From: a virus
Direction: 5' to 3' (one strand)
Length of the DNA stretch: 64,000 nt
IMG/VR virus record: IMGVR_UViG_3300009488_000019
Span: 1 to 64,000 of that record
The notes under the pieces were generated by a model, which searched no databases, was not told where the DNA came from, and was given only the letters and a program-made list of their open reading frames with translations. The position numbers and the translations under genes are program-made. Below, piece after piece: positions 13,536 to 22,526 of this stretch. How positions within the stretch are numbered: position 1 is the stretch's first letter; every line of letters starts with the position of its first letter.

Positions 13536-13851
13536 GGAAGACATACAACGTGGCCGGGAGGCCGAAGGGAGAAATGAAAAAATGAATCTAATGAACTCAG
13601 CGCAGAAGGCCAACAGCAAAGAGTTTAGCGATAATTACGATGGAATATTCCGAAAGCCAAAGCAGTCGATGCTGGAGTGGTACGGATACCTGCACGTCAT
13701 GGGTAGCGTCCATTTAAAACGGTACTTTGGTGACCGGGGCGACATTGATGAAGCTATCGAATCTGACTTTGTGGTCTTTGTTAAAGGGCCGTTTGAAGCG
13801 GAGTCACGGCAAGAGGCACTTAAAATTTTAAAAGGGGAGATAGGCAAATGA
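13522..13851 (+). CDS. Hypothetical protein
   Basis: 109 residues starting MEITKEDIQRGREAEG, chosen because GGGAGGAG precedes this ATG. The C-terminal half contains an alternating strand/helix segment (DFVVFVKGPFEAESRQEALKIL). No family recognised. Overlaps the next gene by 4 nt. Confidence 0.6.
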   Translation: MEITKEDIQRGREAEGRNEKMNLMNSAQKANSKEFSDNYDGIFRKPKQSMLEWYGYLHVMGSVHLKRYFGDRGDIDEAIESDFVVFVKGPFEAESRQEALKILKGEIGK

Positions 13852-14117
13852 AAGCGATTCCACAATACAACTTCAGAGAAGGCGACCGGGTGATGGTCAA
13901 GTTCGAGCATAGCCTTGTGCAGCCGGGCATCAGCAAGTTCCAATCCAATGAGTTTGCCCCACGTACGGACGTTACCAAAGCCGTTGCATGGAAAAAGGGT
14001 ACCATTGACCTCATCGACAATGGCCGCATTCACGTTCGTCTGGACAAGGCCTACAAGGGTGTTGCCAAAGGCTTCGTGCCGTTAGATCGGCTCCAATCAT
14101 TCGTCTGGGGGGTGTAA
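13848..14117 (+). CDS. Hypothetical small basic protein
   Basis: 89 residues with GGGGAGATAGG upstream. Sequences such as FREGDRVMVKFE and GRIHVRLDKAYKG suggest a small SH3/KOW-like beta barrel, but this is only an impression. Confidence 0.6.
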   Translation: MKAIPQYNFREGDRVMVKFEHSLVQPGISKFQSNEFAPRTDVTKAVAWKKGTIDLIDNGRIHVRLDKAYKGVAKGFVPLDRLQSFVWGV

Positions 14118-14118
14118 C

Positions 14119-14613
14119 ATGGATATAAAAAACTATTTAATTCATTGCTATCTGTACTATGAGTTAAATGAGAGCATCATTTCAGATGAAGATTTTGATA
14201 AGCTCTGCGTGCGGCTGCTGGCCAACTGGCCTACGCAACAGTCGGTGTATAAGAAATACATCAGCAAGAACGATCTGGAAGCTGGCACCGGGTTTACCCT
14301 GTTTTACGATCACGAGACAAACAAACGGGATTACCCATCAGAGATTATCGAAACGGCCCAAACGAAATTGGCTGAGCATAGGGCACAGCGAGTGCTTCGT
14401 TACCGGGTAACCACAAACGATCCTGACATGCTGTATCTTAGTTTGAAGGACTGTGAGGACTGGTTTTTAATCGGTCTGGAAGTGGACTACAAACATTTCT
14501 TACGGGGTCACAAACAGAAAATGGCGCTGGGTGTTATTGAGCGCATCTGGAAAGAGAGGGAAGGTGAATCTAAGGATGATAGTGAGTCTGGCGATGATAG
14601 TGTTATCGCTTAA
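14119..14613 (+). CDS. LigA N-terminal-domain-like protein
   Basis: 164 residues. LYYELNESIISDEDFDKL resembles domain Ia of NAD-dependent DNA ligases (YY-x-L-x-x-P-x-I-x-DxEYDxL), which binds NMN. No adenylation lysine motif (KxDG) is present, so it is not a ligase by itself. Similar LigA-related stand-alone phage proteins are known without an assigned function. The acidic C-terminus overlaps the next gene. Confidence 0.55.
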   Translation: MDIKNYLIHCYLYYELNESIISDEDFDKLCVRLLANWPTQQSVYKKYISKNDLEAGTGFTLFYDHETNKRDYPSEIIETAQTKLAEHRAQRVLRYRVTTNDPDMLYLSLKDCEDWFLIGLEVDYKHFLRGHKQKMALGVIERIWKEREGESKDDSESGDDSVIA

Positions 14614-14827
14614 TGGATTAGCGGCGGCACATGAGACTGAGAAGTATAAACATCAACCAACCGGGCACCGGTATGGCGGCGGCTTTATGTGGGGTGGTAT
14701 CTATAGAACCTACGTGAATGCAGAGAAAACCCTATGTCGTGATTTGATTTATACCCATACAAAGCTGCACGTCACTGACCCGTTTGAATGCACGCCAACT
14801 CTTAAACGAGTATACAAGGAGGAGTAA
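14576..14827 (+). CDS. Small secreted protein
   Basis: 83 residues from MIVSLAMIVLSLNGLAAA, a clear signal peptide with an AAA-like cleavage site. The start lies within the preceding gene; GGAAGG and AAGG lie upstream. The mature protein has two cysteines (TLCRDLIY, FECTPTL) and Gly-rich GHRYGGGFMWGG. Confidence 0.6.
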   Translation: MIVSLAMIVLSLNGLAAAHETEKYKHQPTGHRYGGGFMWGGIYRTYVNAEKTLCRDLIYTHTKLHVTDPFECTPTLKRVYKEE

Positions 14828-14830
14828 ATC

Positions 14831-14977
14831 ATGAGAATTATTGGAAGCGTGGGCTTCGCCTTTCTAATAGGGGTGATGATTCACATTGATCAACCTGCTG
14901 TAGCTGCTGCTATGTTTACACTTTTCGTAGGGCTACTTATAGATGATGTCGTAATGGCAATCAGAGGGAGGTTCTAA
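14831..14977 (+). CDS. Very small two-helix membrane protein
   Basis: 48 residues with hydrophobic stretches GSVGFAFLIGVMI and AAAMFTLFVGLLIDDVVMA. AAGGAGGAG precedes the ATG. The stop overlaps the next start (TAATG). Confidence 0.6.
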   Translation: MRIIGSVGFAFLIGVMIHIDQPAVAAAMFTLFVGLLIDDVVMAIRGRF

Positions 14978-15153
14978 TGTCAGTCGAATTTGATAATCTG
15001 TATGACCGGGTGAGTGAACAAGAAACACAACTGGAACGTCAGGCTATTGTGATTGAAAGTCTGGAATCCGAAATCGAAAATCTTAAAAAGAGGATGGACT
15101 CTGAGGTTAAGCGTCTTGATACTTTTAATCGGAGTCATGTGGAGACAATATGA
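14977..15153 (+). CDS. Small coiled-coil protein
   Basis: 58 residues, nearly all heptad-like (EQETQLERQAIVIESLESEI...). It overlaps both neighbours by 1-4 nt and precedes the primase gene. Possibly an oligomeric accessory protein; function unknown. Confidence 0.6.
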   Translation: MSVEFDNLYDRVSEQETQLERQAIVIESLESEIENLKKRMDSEVKRLDTFNRSHVETI

Positions 15154-15962
15154 TAGACGACAAATATTTTACCAGTGACATGCAAATGCACCGGGGCTAC
15201 CGCTTTGAGCATGACTGCCCTACCGGGCCGGGCCGTGATAGGCCGCTGGTAGTCACTCGCATAGCAACCGGGTGGAAGTGGTTTTGTCACCGTTGTGGTG
15301 AGAAGGGCATCAAGTGGGCCAAAGGCTTAAGCCCGAAGGAATGGCTCAAGTTTAATCAGGCTCGTGAAGTGCAGGAGAATACGACTGTCTCAAAGGTCGC
15401 TCTTCCGCATGGTATGAGCAAACATATCCCGGCAGTGGGCCTTGCGTGGCTTTATAAGTATGGTATTGAGGACGTTGACATAGATCAATACCAGATAGGC
15501 TACAGTTCAACGTTAAACCGGGTTGTGCTGCCAGTGTATGATGGGCTGGGAAAACTGGTTTACTATCAGGCCCGGAACCTTGGTAAAATAACAGATAAGA
15601 GTCCGAAGTATATGAACGTCAAAGCCAGAGGCCGTCAGGACATCTATTTTGAAATCTGTAATCCCTGTTTTGATGGTAAAAAGGTCATTATAGTTGAGGA
15701 TATCCTCTCAGCTATTAGGGTAGGGCATCAGCAAGACGTTATGGCCCTCCTGAATGCTTATATACCGGACGATCTTGTCTTTAGGCTTGCCAAGGTATAC
15801 CCGTTAATCGTCTTATGGTTAGACCCCGATAAGTGGGATAGAATGCTAAAACGTACCAAACGTTTCCGGTCATTGGGATTGAACGTTAAAATGGTGCGGG
15901 TAAATCAAGACCCAAAATTCTATACCGATGATGAAATCGGTCAAACAATCATGGAGGTATAA
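15150..15962 (+). CDS. DNA primase (zinc-binding and TOPRIM type)
   Basis: 270 residues. The N-terminal part has a zinc-ribbon-like HDCP ... WFCHRCGEKG. A TOPRIM-type core follows: KKVIIVEDILSAIRVG near residue 175 supplies the conserved glutamate, and PLIVLWLDPDKWD near 212 the DxD-like acidic pair. The arrangement matches the primase half of T7 gp4-like proteins, with the helicase encoded separately downstream. It should lay RNA primers for lagging-strand synthesis. Confidence 0.8.
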   Translation: MIDDKYFTSDMQMHRGYRFEHDCPTGPGRDRPLVVTRIATGWKWFCHRCGEKGIKWAKGLSPKEWLKFNQAREVQENTTVSKVALPHGMSKHIPAVGLAWLYKYGIEDVDIDQYQIGYSSTLNRVVLPVYDGLGKLVYYQARNLGKITDKSPKYMNVKARGRQDIYFEICNPCFDGKKVIIVEDILSAIRVGHQQDVMALLNAYIPDDLVFRLAKVYPLIVLWLDPDKWDRMLKRTKRFRSLGLNVKMVRVNQDPKFYTDDEIGQTIMEV

Positions 15963-15963
15963 A

Positions 15964-16314
15964 ATGGGAAAGAGACAGAAGCAAGCTGATCTGGAAGAGA
16001 ATCTTATAGGCCTTGCCTATCTGGACTTTGTTGGATTGAATAAAGCAGCGGAGAAGGGTACCAAAATCCACAAGGACATGGAGATTAAGGGTGTTGTAAC
16101 TGGCCGGGTGACGAAGACGGAGCGTATCTGGTGCCCCTTTGCAGAGCAAACTGGCTTCGACTGTAAGAACATTGGAGTTGAGGAAAGCTGCACAGACGGT
16201 AAGAATCCCTGTCTTCGGGTAGGTGAGGACTCACCGTCAGACAGACCGTTCGATGGCCTTGACCCGTGGGAATTTAAACGACAAATCAGTCCGACTCACA
16301 TGAACTTTGAATAG
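15964..16314 (+). CDS. Hypothetical protein with Cys-rich C-terminal half
   Basis: 116 residues from MGKRQKQADLEENL, with GGAGG before the ATG. The C-terminal half has IWCPFAEQTGFDC, EESCTDG and PCLRVG, four cysteines that may hold a metal. No family recognised. Confidence 0.6.
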   Translation: MGKRQKQADLEENLIGLAYLDFVGLNKAAEKGTKIHKDMEIKGVVTGRVTKTERIWCPFAEQTGFDCKNIGVEESCTDGKNPCLRVGEDSPSDRPFDGLDPWEFKRQISPTHMNFE

Positions 16315-16323
16315 GAGGTTAAA

Positions 16324-16530
16324 ATGACCCCAGCATTAAAAGAAGTATTGGATAACATCATGGACGTATTCACCGGGGCCGATGGTGGCGCAGACTATTG
16401 CAAAGTACGATGGGCATTAGAGAAGTTTGAGCAAGGTGCCCTTGACGGTAGCAAATCGTCAATGGATATTCTCGACATCGTCATTAAATTTTCAAAACTA
16501 TTAACCATCTTAAAAGAAAGGGTGGATTAA
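16324..16530 (+). CDS. Small helical protein
   Basis: 68 residues, all-helical in appearance (LKEVLDNIMDVF... DILDIVIKFSKLLTILKE), with AGGAGG upstream. Ends directly at the next ATG. Function unknown. Confidence 0.6.
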   Translation: MTPALKEVLDNIMDVFTGADGGADYCKVRWALEKFEQGALDGSKSSMDILDIVIKFSKLLTILKERVD

Positions 16531-16692
16531 ATGGAATGGTTATGGGACATGGTCTTACGACCGGCATTAATTTTAATGTTCATTGCAGGGATAGGCTGTG
16601 CGCTTATCTCACTGTACTGGCAGTGGCAGGACTACTGCTGGAAATACGGAAAGGGGAAGTATAAAAATGACAAAGCAAACCAAAGAGCGTAA
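16531..16692 (+). CDS. Small membrane protein
   Basis: 53 residues with one membrane segment (ALILMFIAGIGCALISLYW) and a basic tail (KYGKGKYKNDKANQR). AAAGGGTGG lies upstream. It overlaps the next gene by 26 nt. Confidence 0.6.
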   Translation: MEWLWDMVLRPALILMFIAGIGCALISLYWQWQDYCWKYGKGKYKNDKANQRA

Positions 16693-16771
16693 ACGAATTA
16701 AGGCTGCGCAGCGAAGGTCACGCACCTGTGACCGGGCTTTCAAGCGTAAGAAATCAGGGAGGCCTTGCTAA
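16667..16771 (+). CDS. Very small basic protein
   Basis: 34 residues, about half Lys/Arg (MTKQTKERKRIKAAQRR...). GGGGAAG precedes the ATG and the stop is shared with the next start (TAATG). Too short for a family call. Confidence 0.5.
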   Translation: MTKQTKERKRIKAAQRRSRTCDRAFKRKKSGRPC

Positions 16772-16884
16772 TGGATACGTTAACTGTATACTGGTACGCC
16801 ATTAAGTATTGGGCTGGCGGCACTCCGTGGGAGAAAGCCTTTGAAACTGCTGTCAGCATTGTTAATGGCTGGAAGGAGGACTAA
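16771..16884 (+). CDS. Very small hypothetical protein
   Basis: 37 residues, aromatic-rich (YWYAIKYWAGGTPWEKAF). It is coupled to both neighbours through TAATG overlaps, with GGGAGG upstream. Function unknown. Confidence 0.5.
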   Translation: MDTLTVYWYAIKYWAGGTPWEKAFETAVSIVNGWKED

Positions 16885-17402
16885 TGTATTATTTTACGAG
16901 CGACCAACATTTCGATCACATCAATATCATTAAGCACTGCTACCGGCCTTTCAGGACGGTGGATGAAATGAATGAGAACATCATGAACGCTTGGAACCTG
17001 ACGGTTACAAAGGACGATGTTGTAGTCGTGGCCGGTGACATTTCAATGCTTCCATCGGCTGATCTAATTCACAAAAGGTTTTTATCTAAGCTGAACGGCA
17101 ATAAAGTTTTCCTTCGTGGGAACCATGATCACTGGATGAAGGAAAAACGCTACATCTACAATAAACGGATCGAAGGCGTGCATGTATCTGTCTGTCACTA
17201 TCCCATGCGTACGTGGCAGAACAGCAATCACGGAGCTTGGCAACTGCATGGCCACTCGCACGGAACGCTGGAGCCGTTCTACAACCAATTGGATATCGGG
17301 ATCGACAATGCTTTCAAAATCTTTGGGAGCTATCGACCATTCTCTTTTAATGAAGTCAAAGCAATCATGGAGGCGCAAGATGATCAAACAAACATTCTCT
17401 GA
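16884..17402 (+). CDS. Calcineurin-like metallophosphoesterase
   Basis: 172 residues carrying the full motif series: FTSDQHFDH (D-x-H), VVAGDIS (GD), LRGNHDHW (GNHD), VCHYPMRTW and LHGHSHG (GHxH). These residues bind two metal ions. Such enzymes hydrolyse phosphoesters, in some cases RNA 2',3'-cyclic or 3' phosphates. Its 3' end overlaps the RtcB gene by 23 nt, which favours a joint role in RNA end processing. Confidence 0.85.
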   Translation: MYYFTSDQHFDHINIIKHCYRPFRTVDEMNENIMNAWNLTVTKDDVVVVAGDISMLPSADLIHKRFLSKLNGNKVFLRGNHDHWMKEKRYIYNKRIEGVHVSVCHYPMRTWQNSNHGAWQLHGHSHGTLEPFYNQLDIGIDNAFKIFGSYRPFSFNEVKAIMEAQDDQTNIL

Positions 17403-18552
17403 TAAGCCGGTCAACATCTTTGGCATTGGCAATATCCAGCCAAAGGCACTGACGCAGTTAGAACAGTGTATGGAACCGGATTGGGTAATTCGAGCAGCAG
17501 CAATGGCCGATATGCATCTGGGCTACACTATGCCGATCGGTGGAGTGGTTCTAACCGATAAAGCCATGATCATACCTTCATGGGTTGGTTACGACATTGG
17601 CTGTGGCGTATCTGGTATCCGTACAACCTTTGATCCACGGGAGATACGGAGCAAGTCGCAAGAGATTTTCGACAACATCTATCGGATGGTACCGACCGGT
17701 AGGAATTGGAACCAGTATGAACCTGCTGGGTATACTGCGCATCTGGAGGGCATGCCAATGTCCTTTTGGATGGCTGATAATTATAAGGAAAAGAAAGCTG
17801 GCGCTCAGCTTGGTACGTTAGGTTCTGGAAACCATTTTATAGAAATTGGTATTGATATGTTCGATGCGGTTTGGATCATCGTACATTCGGGATCACGGAA
17901 CCTTGGGCATAACGTTGCCAGCCGCTACATTGCGGAGGCATGTGGTCATGCAACCGGTGTTTACAAGCAGAAAGAGGGTAGTCACCCTTTGATTGTTGGT
18001 ACGGAACCCGGCAATGACTACGTGACAGATATGAATTTTTGTTTGGAGTTTGCCCTATTAAATCGGAAGGTGATTTTGGATAGGGTGGAAACAGCCATTC
18101 AATCTGTCTCATGTGATGGAGGTATGACTGCGATCACATTAATCAATAAAAACCACAACAGTGCAGTGTTGGCCACGTATGGGTTTGGTGAAGAAACAGT
18201 ACAGGGTTGGCTGCACAGGAAGGGAGCAACTGATGCAAGCGAAGGCGTTAAAGGGATTATTCCGGGCAACATGCGGGACGGCAGCTATATTGTCACAGGA
18301 AGAGGCAACGTGGATAGTCTCTTTTCGGCATCTCATGGAGCAGGTCGAATTGGCTCACGCAGAGAAGCTAAAGAGGAGACAACTCTTCAAGCGTTTGCAG
18401 AGAGCATGGAGGGTATCACGGCACGAGTCTCACTTGCTACGCTGGACGAGAATCCTTTGGCATATAAAAACTTCGAGTCTGTCATGTCGGCGCAAGAAGA
18501 CTGTGTAAAAGTGATCGACCAAATCAAACCATTAATCAATATCAAAGCATAG
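17380..18552 (+). CDS. rtcB: RNA ligase RtcB
   Basis: 390 residues from MIKQTFSDKPVNIFG, with GGAGG upstream. RtcB joins RNA ends bearing 3'-phosphate (or 2',3'-cyclic phosphate) to 5'-OH ends using GTP and Mn. Recognised segments are MPIGGVV, VGYDIGCGVSG (metal cysteine), LGTLGSGNHFIEI, IVHSGSRNLGH, and WLHRKGAT, where the histidine is guanylylated. Length matches the family. It is the ligase of tRNA splicing in archaea and animals and of RNA repair in bacteria. The upstream phosphoesterase is co-translated with it. Confidence 0.92.
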   Translation: MIKQTFSDKPVNIFGIGNIQPKALTQLEQCMEPDWVIRAAAMADMHLGYTMPIGGVVLTDKAMIIPSWVGYDIGCGVSGIRTTFDPREIRSKSQEIFDNIYRMVPTGRNWNQYEPAGYTAHLEGMPMSFWMADNYKEKKAGAQLGTLGSGNHFIEIGIDMFDAVWIIVHSGSRNLGHNVASRYIAEACGHATGVYKQKEGSHPLIVGTEPGNDYVTDMNFCLEFALLNRKVILDRVETAIQSVSCDGGMTAITLINKNHNSAVLATYGFGEETVQGWLHRKGATDASEGVKGIIPGNMRDGSYIVTGRGNVDSLFSASHGAGRIGSRREAKEETTLQAFAESMEGITARVSLATLDENPLAYKNFESVMSAQEDCVKVIDQIKPLINIKA

Positions 18553-18564
18553 GAGATTGACAAC

Positions 18565-18807
18565 ATGAAAAAACAGCCGAAGATTGCAGTTCTATTGAAA
18601 GATAAACGGAACCCGGTACACGCATGTATAGGTTGTCCTAAAGCTGGGACATGGACGGCAACAGGGTATGAGTGCCCTGTGTTTGCAGAGCCAGCCAAGA
18701 CCTATAACATTCGTACATTCGGTATTTGCCCTCACAATAAACCCGTGGCCGTAGTCAAGAAGATGGTGACTCAGGGTCAGCAAAAACAGAGAAAGGGGAA
18801 AAGATAA
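18565..18807 (+). CDS. Small Cys-containing protein
   Basis: 80 residues; HACIGCPKAG, YECPVFA and GICPHNK give CxxC plus two more cysteines, probably a zinc or Fe-S site. The C-terminus is basic (QQKQRKGKR). AGGAG lies upstream. It sits directly before the helicase gene. Confidence 0.65.
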   Translation: MKKQPKIAVLLKDKRNPVHACIGCPKAGTWTATGYECPVFAEPAKTYNIRTFGICPHNKPVAVVKKMVTQGQQKQRKGKR

Positions 18808-18808
18808 T

Positions 18809-20029
18809 ATGCAAGAGGTTACGATCCTAAAGGCTATGCAGGATTTTCAAGCGTTCTCGAAGTACTCACGGGTGCTGTTTAAAATCCCTAACTTCGAGCA
18901 AGACGCTAAGTCAATCCTGCTGGCCATCCAGAAGTATTATCAGAAGTATACAGATAAAAAGCTGATCACGCATGATGAAATAGAAGCCTTCTATCAGTAC
19001 CTGTATCCCCAGAAGAAGGATATGGCCGCAGTGGGCTTGCTGTTTACGGGCATGAGGAACGCTGAGATTGCGAATACGGAGCTATTGCAAGACCTGCTTA
19101 ACCAAACAGTGGAGCAATACCTATCGGTCGATATAGCAGACGTGGCCACGGCTGTCATGCAGGAGTCACGGGGCACCGGCATTGAAGAGATTAGATCGTT
19201 GGTTCGGAAGTACGATGAAGTCACCGGGCTGATTGACGAGATTGAAAACGATGTGTGTAACCTGAAAGCTGCGGAACTGGTGGCCAAGGCCTCTGGTGAA
19301 GGGCTGCGGTTTCGGTTGAAGTGGCTCCGAAACACCTATGGCTTGCTGAGGCCCGGTACGCTGGGCCATATCTTTGCACGGCCCGATGCTGGGAAGACTT
19401 CATTGGCCTTGAATGAACTCTGTTATATGGCAAGGCAGCTTAGTCCTGACCGGCCCGGTCTATACCTTAATAATGAAGAGGGTATCGAACGGATCAAGTT
19501 AAGGGCCATGTCTTCGATGATGTCAGTGAAGGTGGAATACATTGAAGCCAATCCTGCGAAGTCAGATGATATCTGGGAGAATGAATACAAGGGTGACAAC
19601 ATCAAATTCATTGGTGGGATTAACCATATCAGCATGGTCGTTCAGAAGCTGGAACGGTTTAAGCCCCGTGTCATTGTGATTGATCAAGGCCCGAAGGTTG
19701 ATACTTACGGGAACCTTGAGGGTGTTGCCCGGCTTCAAATTCTTTACAATACCTATCGTGATCTGGCCAATGAGCATGACTGTTCGATCATCACGTTAGG
19801 TCAGGCTGACAATAACGCTGAGAATAGAAAGTACCTGAGCCTCAACAATCTTGACGCATCCAAAGTCGCCATTCAAGGCGAGTTAGATTGGTGCCTTGGG
19901 ATCGGTAGAGTGGACGCTGAGGGTTATGAAGAGGTACGCTATCTCAGCAACGTTAAAAATAAATTAACTGGCCGGTATGGTAAAGGCGAAGTTCGATTTG
20001 ATATTCAGAAATGCCGGTTCATGGATTAG
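18809..20029 (+). CDS. DnaB-like replicative helicase
   Basis: 406 residues. A long helical N-terminal part (about 1-160) is followed by a RecA-type core: Walker A ARPDAGKTS near residue 190, Walker B PRVIVIDQ near 290, and a sensor-like IITLGQADN. This is the arrangement of DnaB/gp4-type hexameric helicases that unwind DNA ahead of the polymerase. AAAGGGGAAAAG precedes the ATG. It lies between primase and polymerase. Confidence 0.85.
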   Translation: MQEVTILKAMQDFQAFSKYSRVLFKIPNFEQDAKSILLAIQKYYQKYTDKKLITHDEIEAFYQYLYPQKKDMAAVGLLFTGMRNAEIANTELLQDLLNQTVEQYLSVDIADVATAVMQESRGTGIEEIRSLVRKYDEVTGLIDEIENDVCNLKAAELVAKASGEGLRFRLKWLRNTYGLLRPGTLGHIFARPDAGKTSLALNELCYMARQLSPDRPGLYLNNEEGIERIKLRAMSSMMSVKVEYIEANPAKSDDIWENEYKGDNIKFIGGINHISMVVQKLERFKPRVIVIDQGPKVDTYGNLEGVARLQILYNTYRDLANEHDCSIITLGQADNNAENRKYLSLNNLDASKVAIQGELDWCLGIGRVDAEGYEEVRYLSNVKNKLTGRYGKGEVRFDIQKCRFMD

Positions 20030-20039
20030 GAGGGAGATT

Positions 20040-20582
20040 ATGTTTCAGACAATCTTTTTGGATATGGACGGAGTCATTGTAGACTTCGATGAAGGGGTAC
20101 GGCAACGCTACAACGTGGCATGGTACCCTACTGAATTTAAACTTCCGTATAAAAAATTCGGTGTAACCTTTGAAGAGTTCTGGAAAGACATGGAAGACCC
20201 CGACTTTTGGGCCGACCTTCCGTGGCATGGTGACGGTAAACGGATTCAGGCAATAGTGGAACCGTTCAAACCTACCATTCTAAGCGCCGCATTCAACGCT
20301 GGTACGATCCAAGGCAAACTGGAATGGCTGAACCAGAATTACCCGGATACGATGGCACAGGGGCAACGTAGAGTGCTTCTCGCTAACGGTCATGAAGCGA
20401 AACAGGCTGTTGCGGGGCCGGGTAAAATCTTGATTGATGATCGTAATTCAAACATTGATCAATGGGAAGCTGCCGGGGGTGTTGGTATCCTTTATCCCCG
20501 ACCTTGGAATCGTATGGCCTATGTGCGATACCCGATTGAATACCTTATGAGCAGCCTCATGAATGCAATAGGTGGCAAGTGA
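20040..20582 (+). CDS. HAD-family 5'(3')-deoxyribonucleotidase-like protein
   Basis: 180 residues. The HAD motif I is FLDMDGVIVDF at the N-terminus; the C-terminal KILIDDRNSNIDQW carries the motif IV acidic residues. Small HAD nucleotidases of this form dephosphorylate nucleoside monophosphates. AGGAGGGAG lies before the ATG. The stop overlaps the polymerase start, suggesting a link with nucleotide supply. Confidence 0.75.
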   Translation: MFQTIFLDMDGVIVDFDEGVRQRYNVAWYPTEFKLPYKKFGVTFEEFWKDMEDPDFWADLPWHGDGKRIQAIVEPFKPTILSAAFNAGTIQGKLEWLNQNYPDTMAQGQRRVLLANGHEAKQAVAGPGKILIDDRNSNIDQWEAAGGVGILYPRPWNRMAYVRYPIEYLMSSLMNAIGGK

Positions 20583-22510
20583 GGACTGTAGCGCTGGACG
20601 TTGAAACGAGTAAGGCTCCTATTCTGCATCCGTGGCAAGAGGGTGCAGAGCTTGTCTGTGTGGGCCTTGCTGATGAAAGCGGCTGGCGGCGAACGTGGGT
20701 ATTTAACCATGACGAACTGGATGATCTTGAAACCCAGCGAGAAAAGATAGATGAAATCCAAGCAGAGATTATTAACTGCTCTCGCATCGTTGGCCATAAT
20801 TTAAAGTTCGATCTTAACTGGCTCAGAGAGCTTGGAGTCCGGTCAGGGCATGCTAAGCTATGGTGTACGCAGGTTGTAGAGTACCTGCTGAACTCACAGC
20901 GCATAGGCGACCTCTCACTGGAAGAGTTATCCAAGCGGTACCTCAATATTCATAAGATCGACCGGGTCAAAACCATGTGGGATGCTGGGTACGAAACACG
21001 AGAGGTTCCTTTGCGAATACTCTTGCCGTATTGTGAGCAGGATTGTATCAATGCTCTGGCAATCTATCAGCTACAGGTACCTTTGGTTGAAGTAAACCGT
21101 CTTAAGGAATTGGCTGCAATCCAGAATGAAAATACTCGTGTGCTGTCTACAATAGAACGCAACGGTATGTTACTCAACGTGGAAGTGGCCTTACAGCATG
21201 TGAAGGCACTGAGATTACAACTCGAAGTGTTGGATACAGAAATTAAGATGGTAGTTGGATATGATTTTAACCTTAGCAGTGGGCACGAATTATCAGCCAT
21301 GTTATTTGGTGGCGTTATCAAACGGCCCCGTGAAGAGTGGGTGATTCGGGAGTTGAAGTCAAAGCCTGAGTCAACCTATAAAATGCGGGTAGTCTATGAT
21401 GAAGTCAAAGTCAAAGGTATGGGCTTTAAAGCTGATAAGAAAATGAAAACCAAACGAGACGGTGTCTACAAAACTGACAAGAATACGATCAAGTTTTTAA
21501 CGGCAAAAACCAAAGACCAGCGCAATTTAAAGAAGTGGTTATTTGAACGCTCAGGCGCTGCTAAAGCACTTGAATCTTTATTGGGTGACAATGGTACAGG
21601 TATCATTAACAAGGTAGTCAATGGTCTGGTGCATCCGAAGTATAACATGACGGTGACCAAGACCGGACGACTCTCTTCCAGTGATCCTAACGGCCAGAAC
21701 CTACCCCGTGAAGGAACGAGTCCAATTAAGCTATCCTTCGTTGCACGCTTTGACTACATTCTTGAATGTGATATCTCCAAAGCAGAATGGGTGGCCGTGG
21801 CAGTACTCTGTAGGGATGCGGTAATGATGCAGGAGATACATGATGGTGTTGACCCGCATACAGAGAACGCTAAGAATTTCTTTGGGGCTAAGTTCGATAG
21901 GAACGGTGAGCCTTTAACTAAAAAGGATTCGGAGCTACGTACTGTTGCAAAGATCATGACCTTCCGTTTGATCTATGGTGGTTCGGCCTATTCATTTTAC
22001 ATGGATCAGAAGATGCCTAACCTCTCCAAGAAAAAATGGGAAGAAATCGTGGAAGCGTTTTACGAGAAGTACAAAGGCTTGGCCAAATGGCAAGCTGAAA
22101 ATGTTAGGTTGGTTTACCGTAACAACGGTGTTCTACGTAATCCTACTGGTAGAAAGTTCCGCTTCTTTAAGGGGCCAAAAGGATACCGACCGCAGCAGGT
22201 TAAAAACTTCCCGGTGCAAGCGTTTGCTACGGCTGATATAATGCCGCTGGCAATGATCATCATCTATAAGAAGTTTGTGAAGGCTGGATTCAAATCCCTT
22301 ATAGTGGGTCAGGTTCATGACGCTTTGATCTTTGACGTTTACAAAGAAGAAATGGAGGCTATTGCCACAATGTGCAGAGACGTATTCCGTAAGCTGCCAG
22401 AGTACGTAATGCAGGTATGGCCTGAGATTAACTTTGACCTTCCGATGGACGGTGACGCTGACTATGGGGAGAGTTGGGGTGATCTACAAAAACTTAAACT
22501 CGCAGCATAG
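20579..22510 (+). CDS. Family A DNA polymerase with 3'-5' exonuclease
   Basis: 643 residues from a GTG start (AGGTGG upstream; 4-nt overlap with the nucleotidase gene). Exonuclease motifs: ALDVETS, GHNLKFDLNWL, LPYCEQD. Polymerase motifs: TGRLSSSDPNGQNLP, motif A ECDISKAEW near residue 396, motif B RTVAKIMTFRLIYGG near 460, motif C GQVHDALIF near 577. This is the replicative polymerase. An insert between exo and thumb (about residues 245-330) is Lys-rich and less conserved. Confidence 0.93.
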   Translation: MRTVALDVETSKAPILHPWQEGAELVCVGLADESGWRRTWVFNHDELDDLETQREKIDEIQAEIINCSRIVGHNLKFDLNWLRELGVRSGHAKLWCTQVVEYLLNSQRIGDLSLEELSKRYLNIHKIDRVKTMWDAGYETREVPLRILLPYCEQDCINALAIYQLQVPLVEVNRLKELAAIQNENTRVLSTIERNGMLLNVEVALQHVKALRLQLEVLDTEIKMVVGYDFNLSSGHELSAMLFGGVIKRPREEWVIRELKSKPESTYKMRVVYDEVKVKGMGFKADKKMKTKRDGVYKTDKNTIKFLTAKTKDQRNLKKWLFERSGAAKALESLLGDNGTGIINKVVNGLVHPKYNMTVTKTGRLSSSDPNGQNLPREGTSPIKLSFVARFDYILECDISKAEWVAVAVLCRDAVMMQEIHDGVDPHTENAKNFFGAKFDRNGEPLTKKDSELRTVAKIMTFRLIYGGSAYSFYMDQKMPNLSKKKWEEIVEAFYEKYKGLAKWQAENVRLVYRNNGVLRNPTGRKFRFFKGPKGYRPQQVKNFPVQAFATADIMPLAMIIIYKKFVKAGFKSLIVGQVHDALIFDVYKEEMEAIATMCRDVFRKLPEYVMQVWPEINFDLPMDGDADYGESWGDLQKLKLAA

Positions 22511-22526
22511 AATTGGAGAGAAAAAA

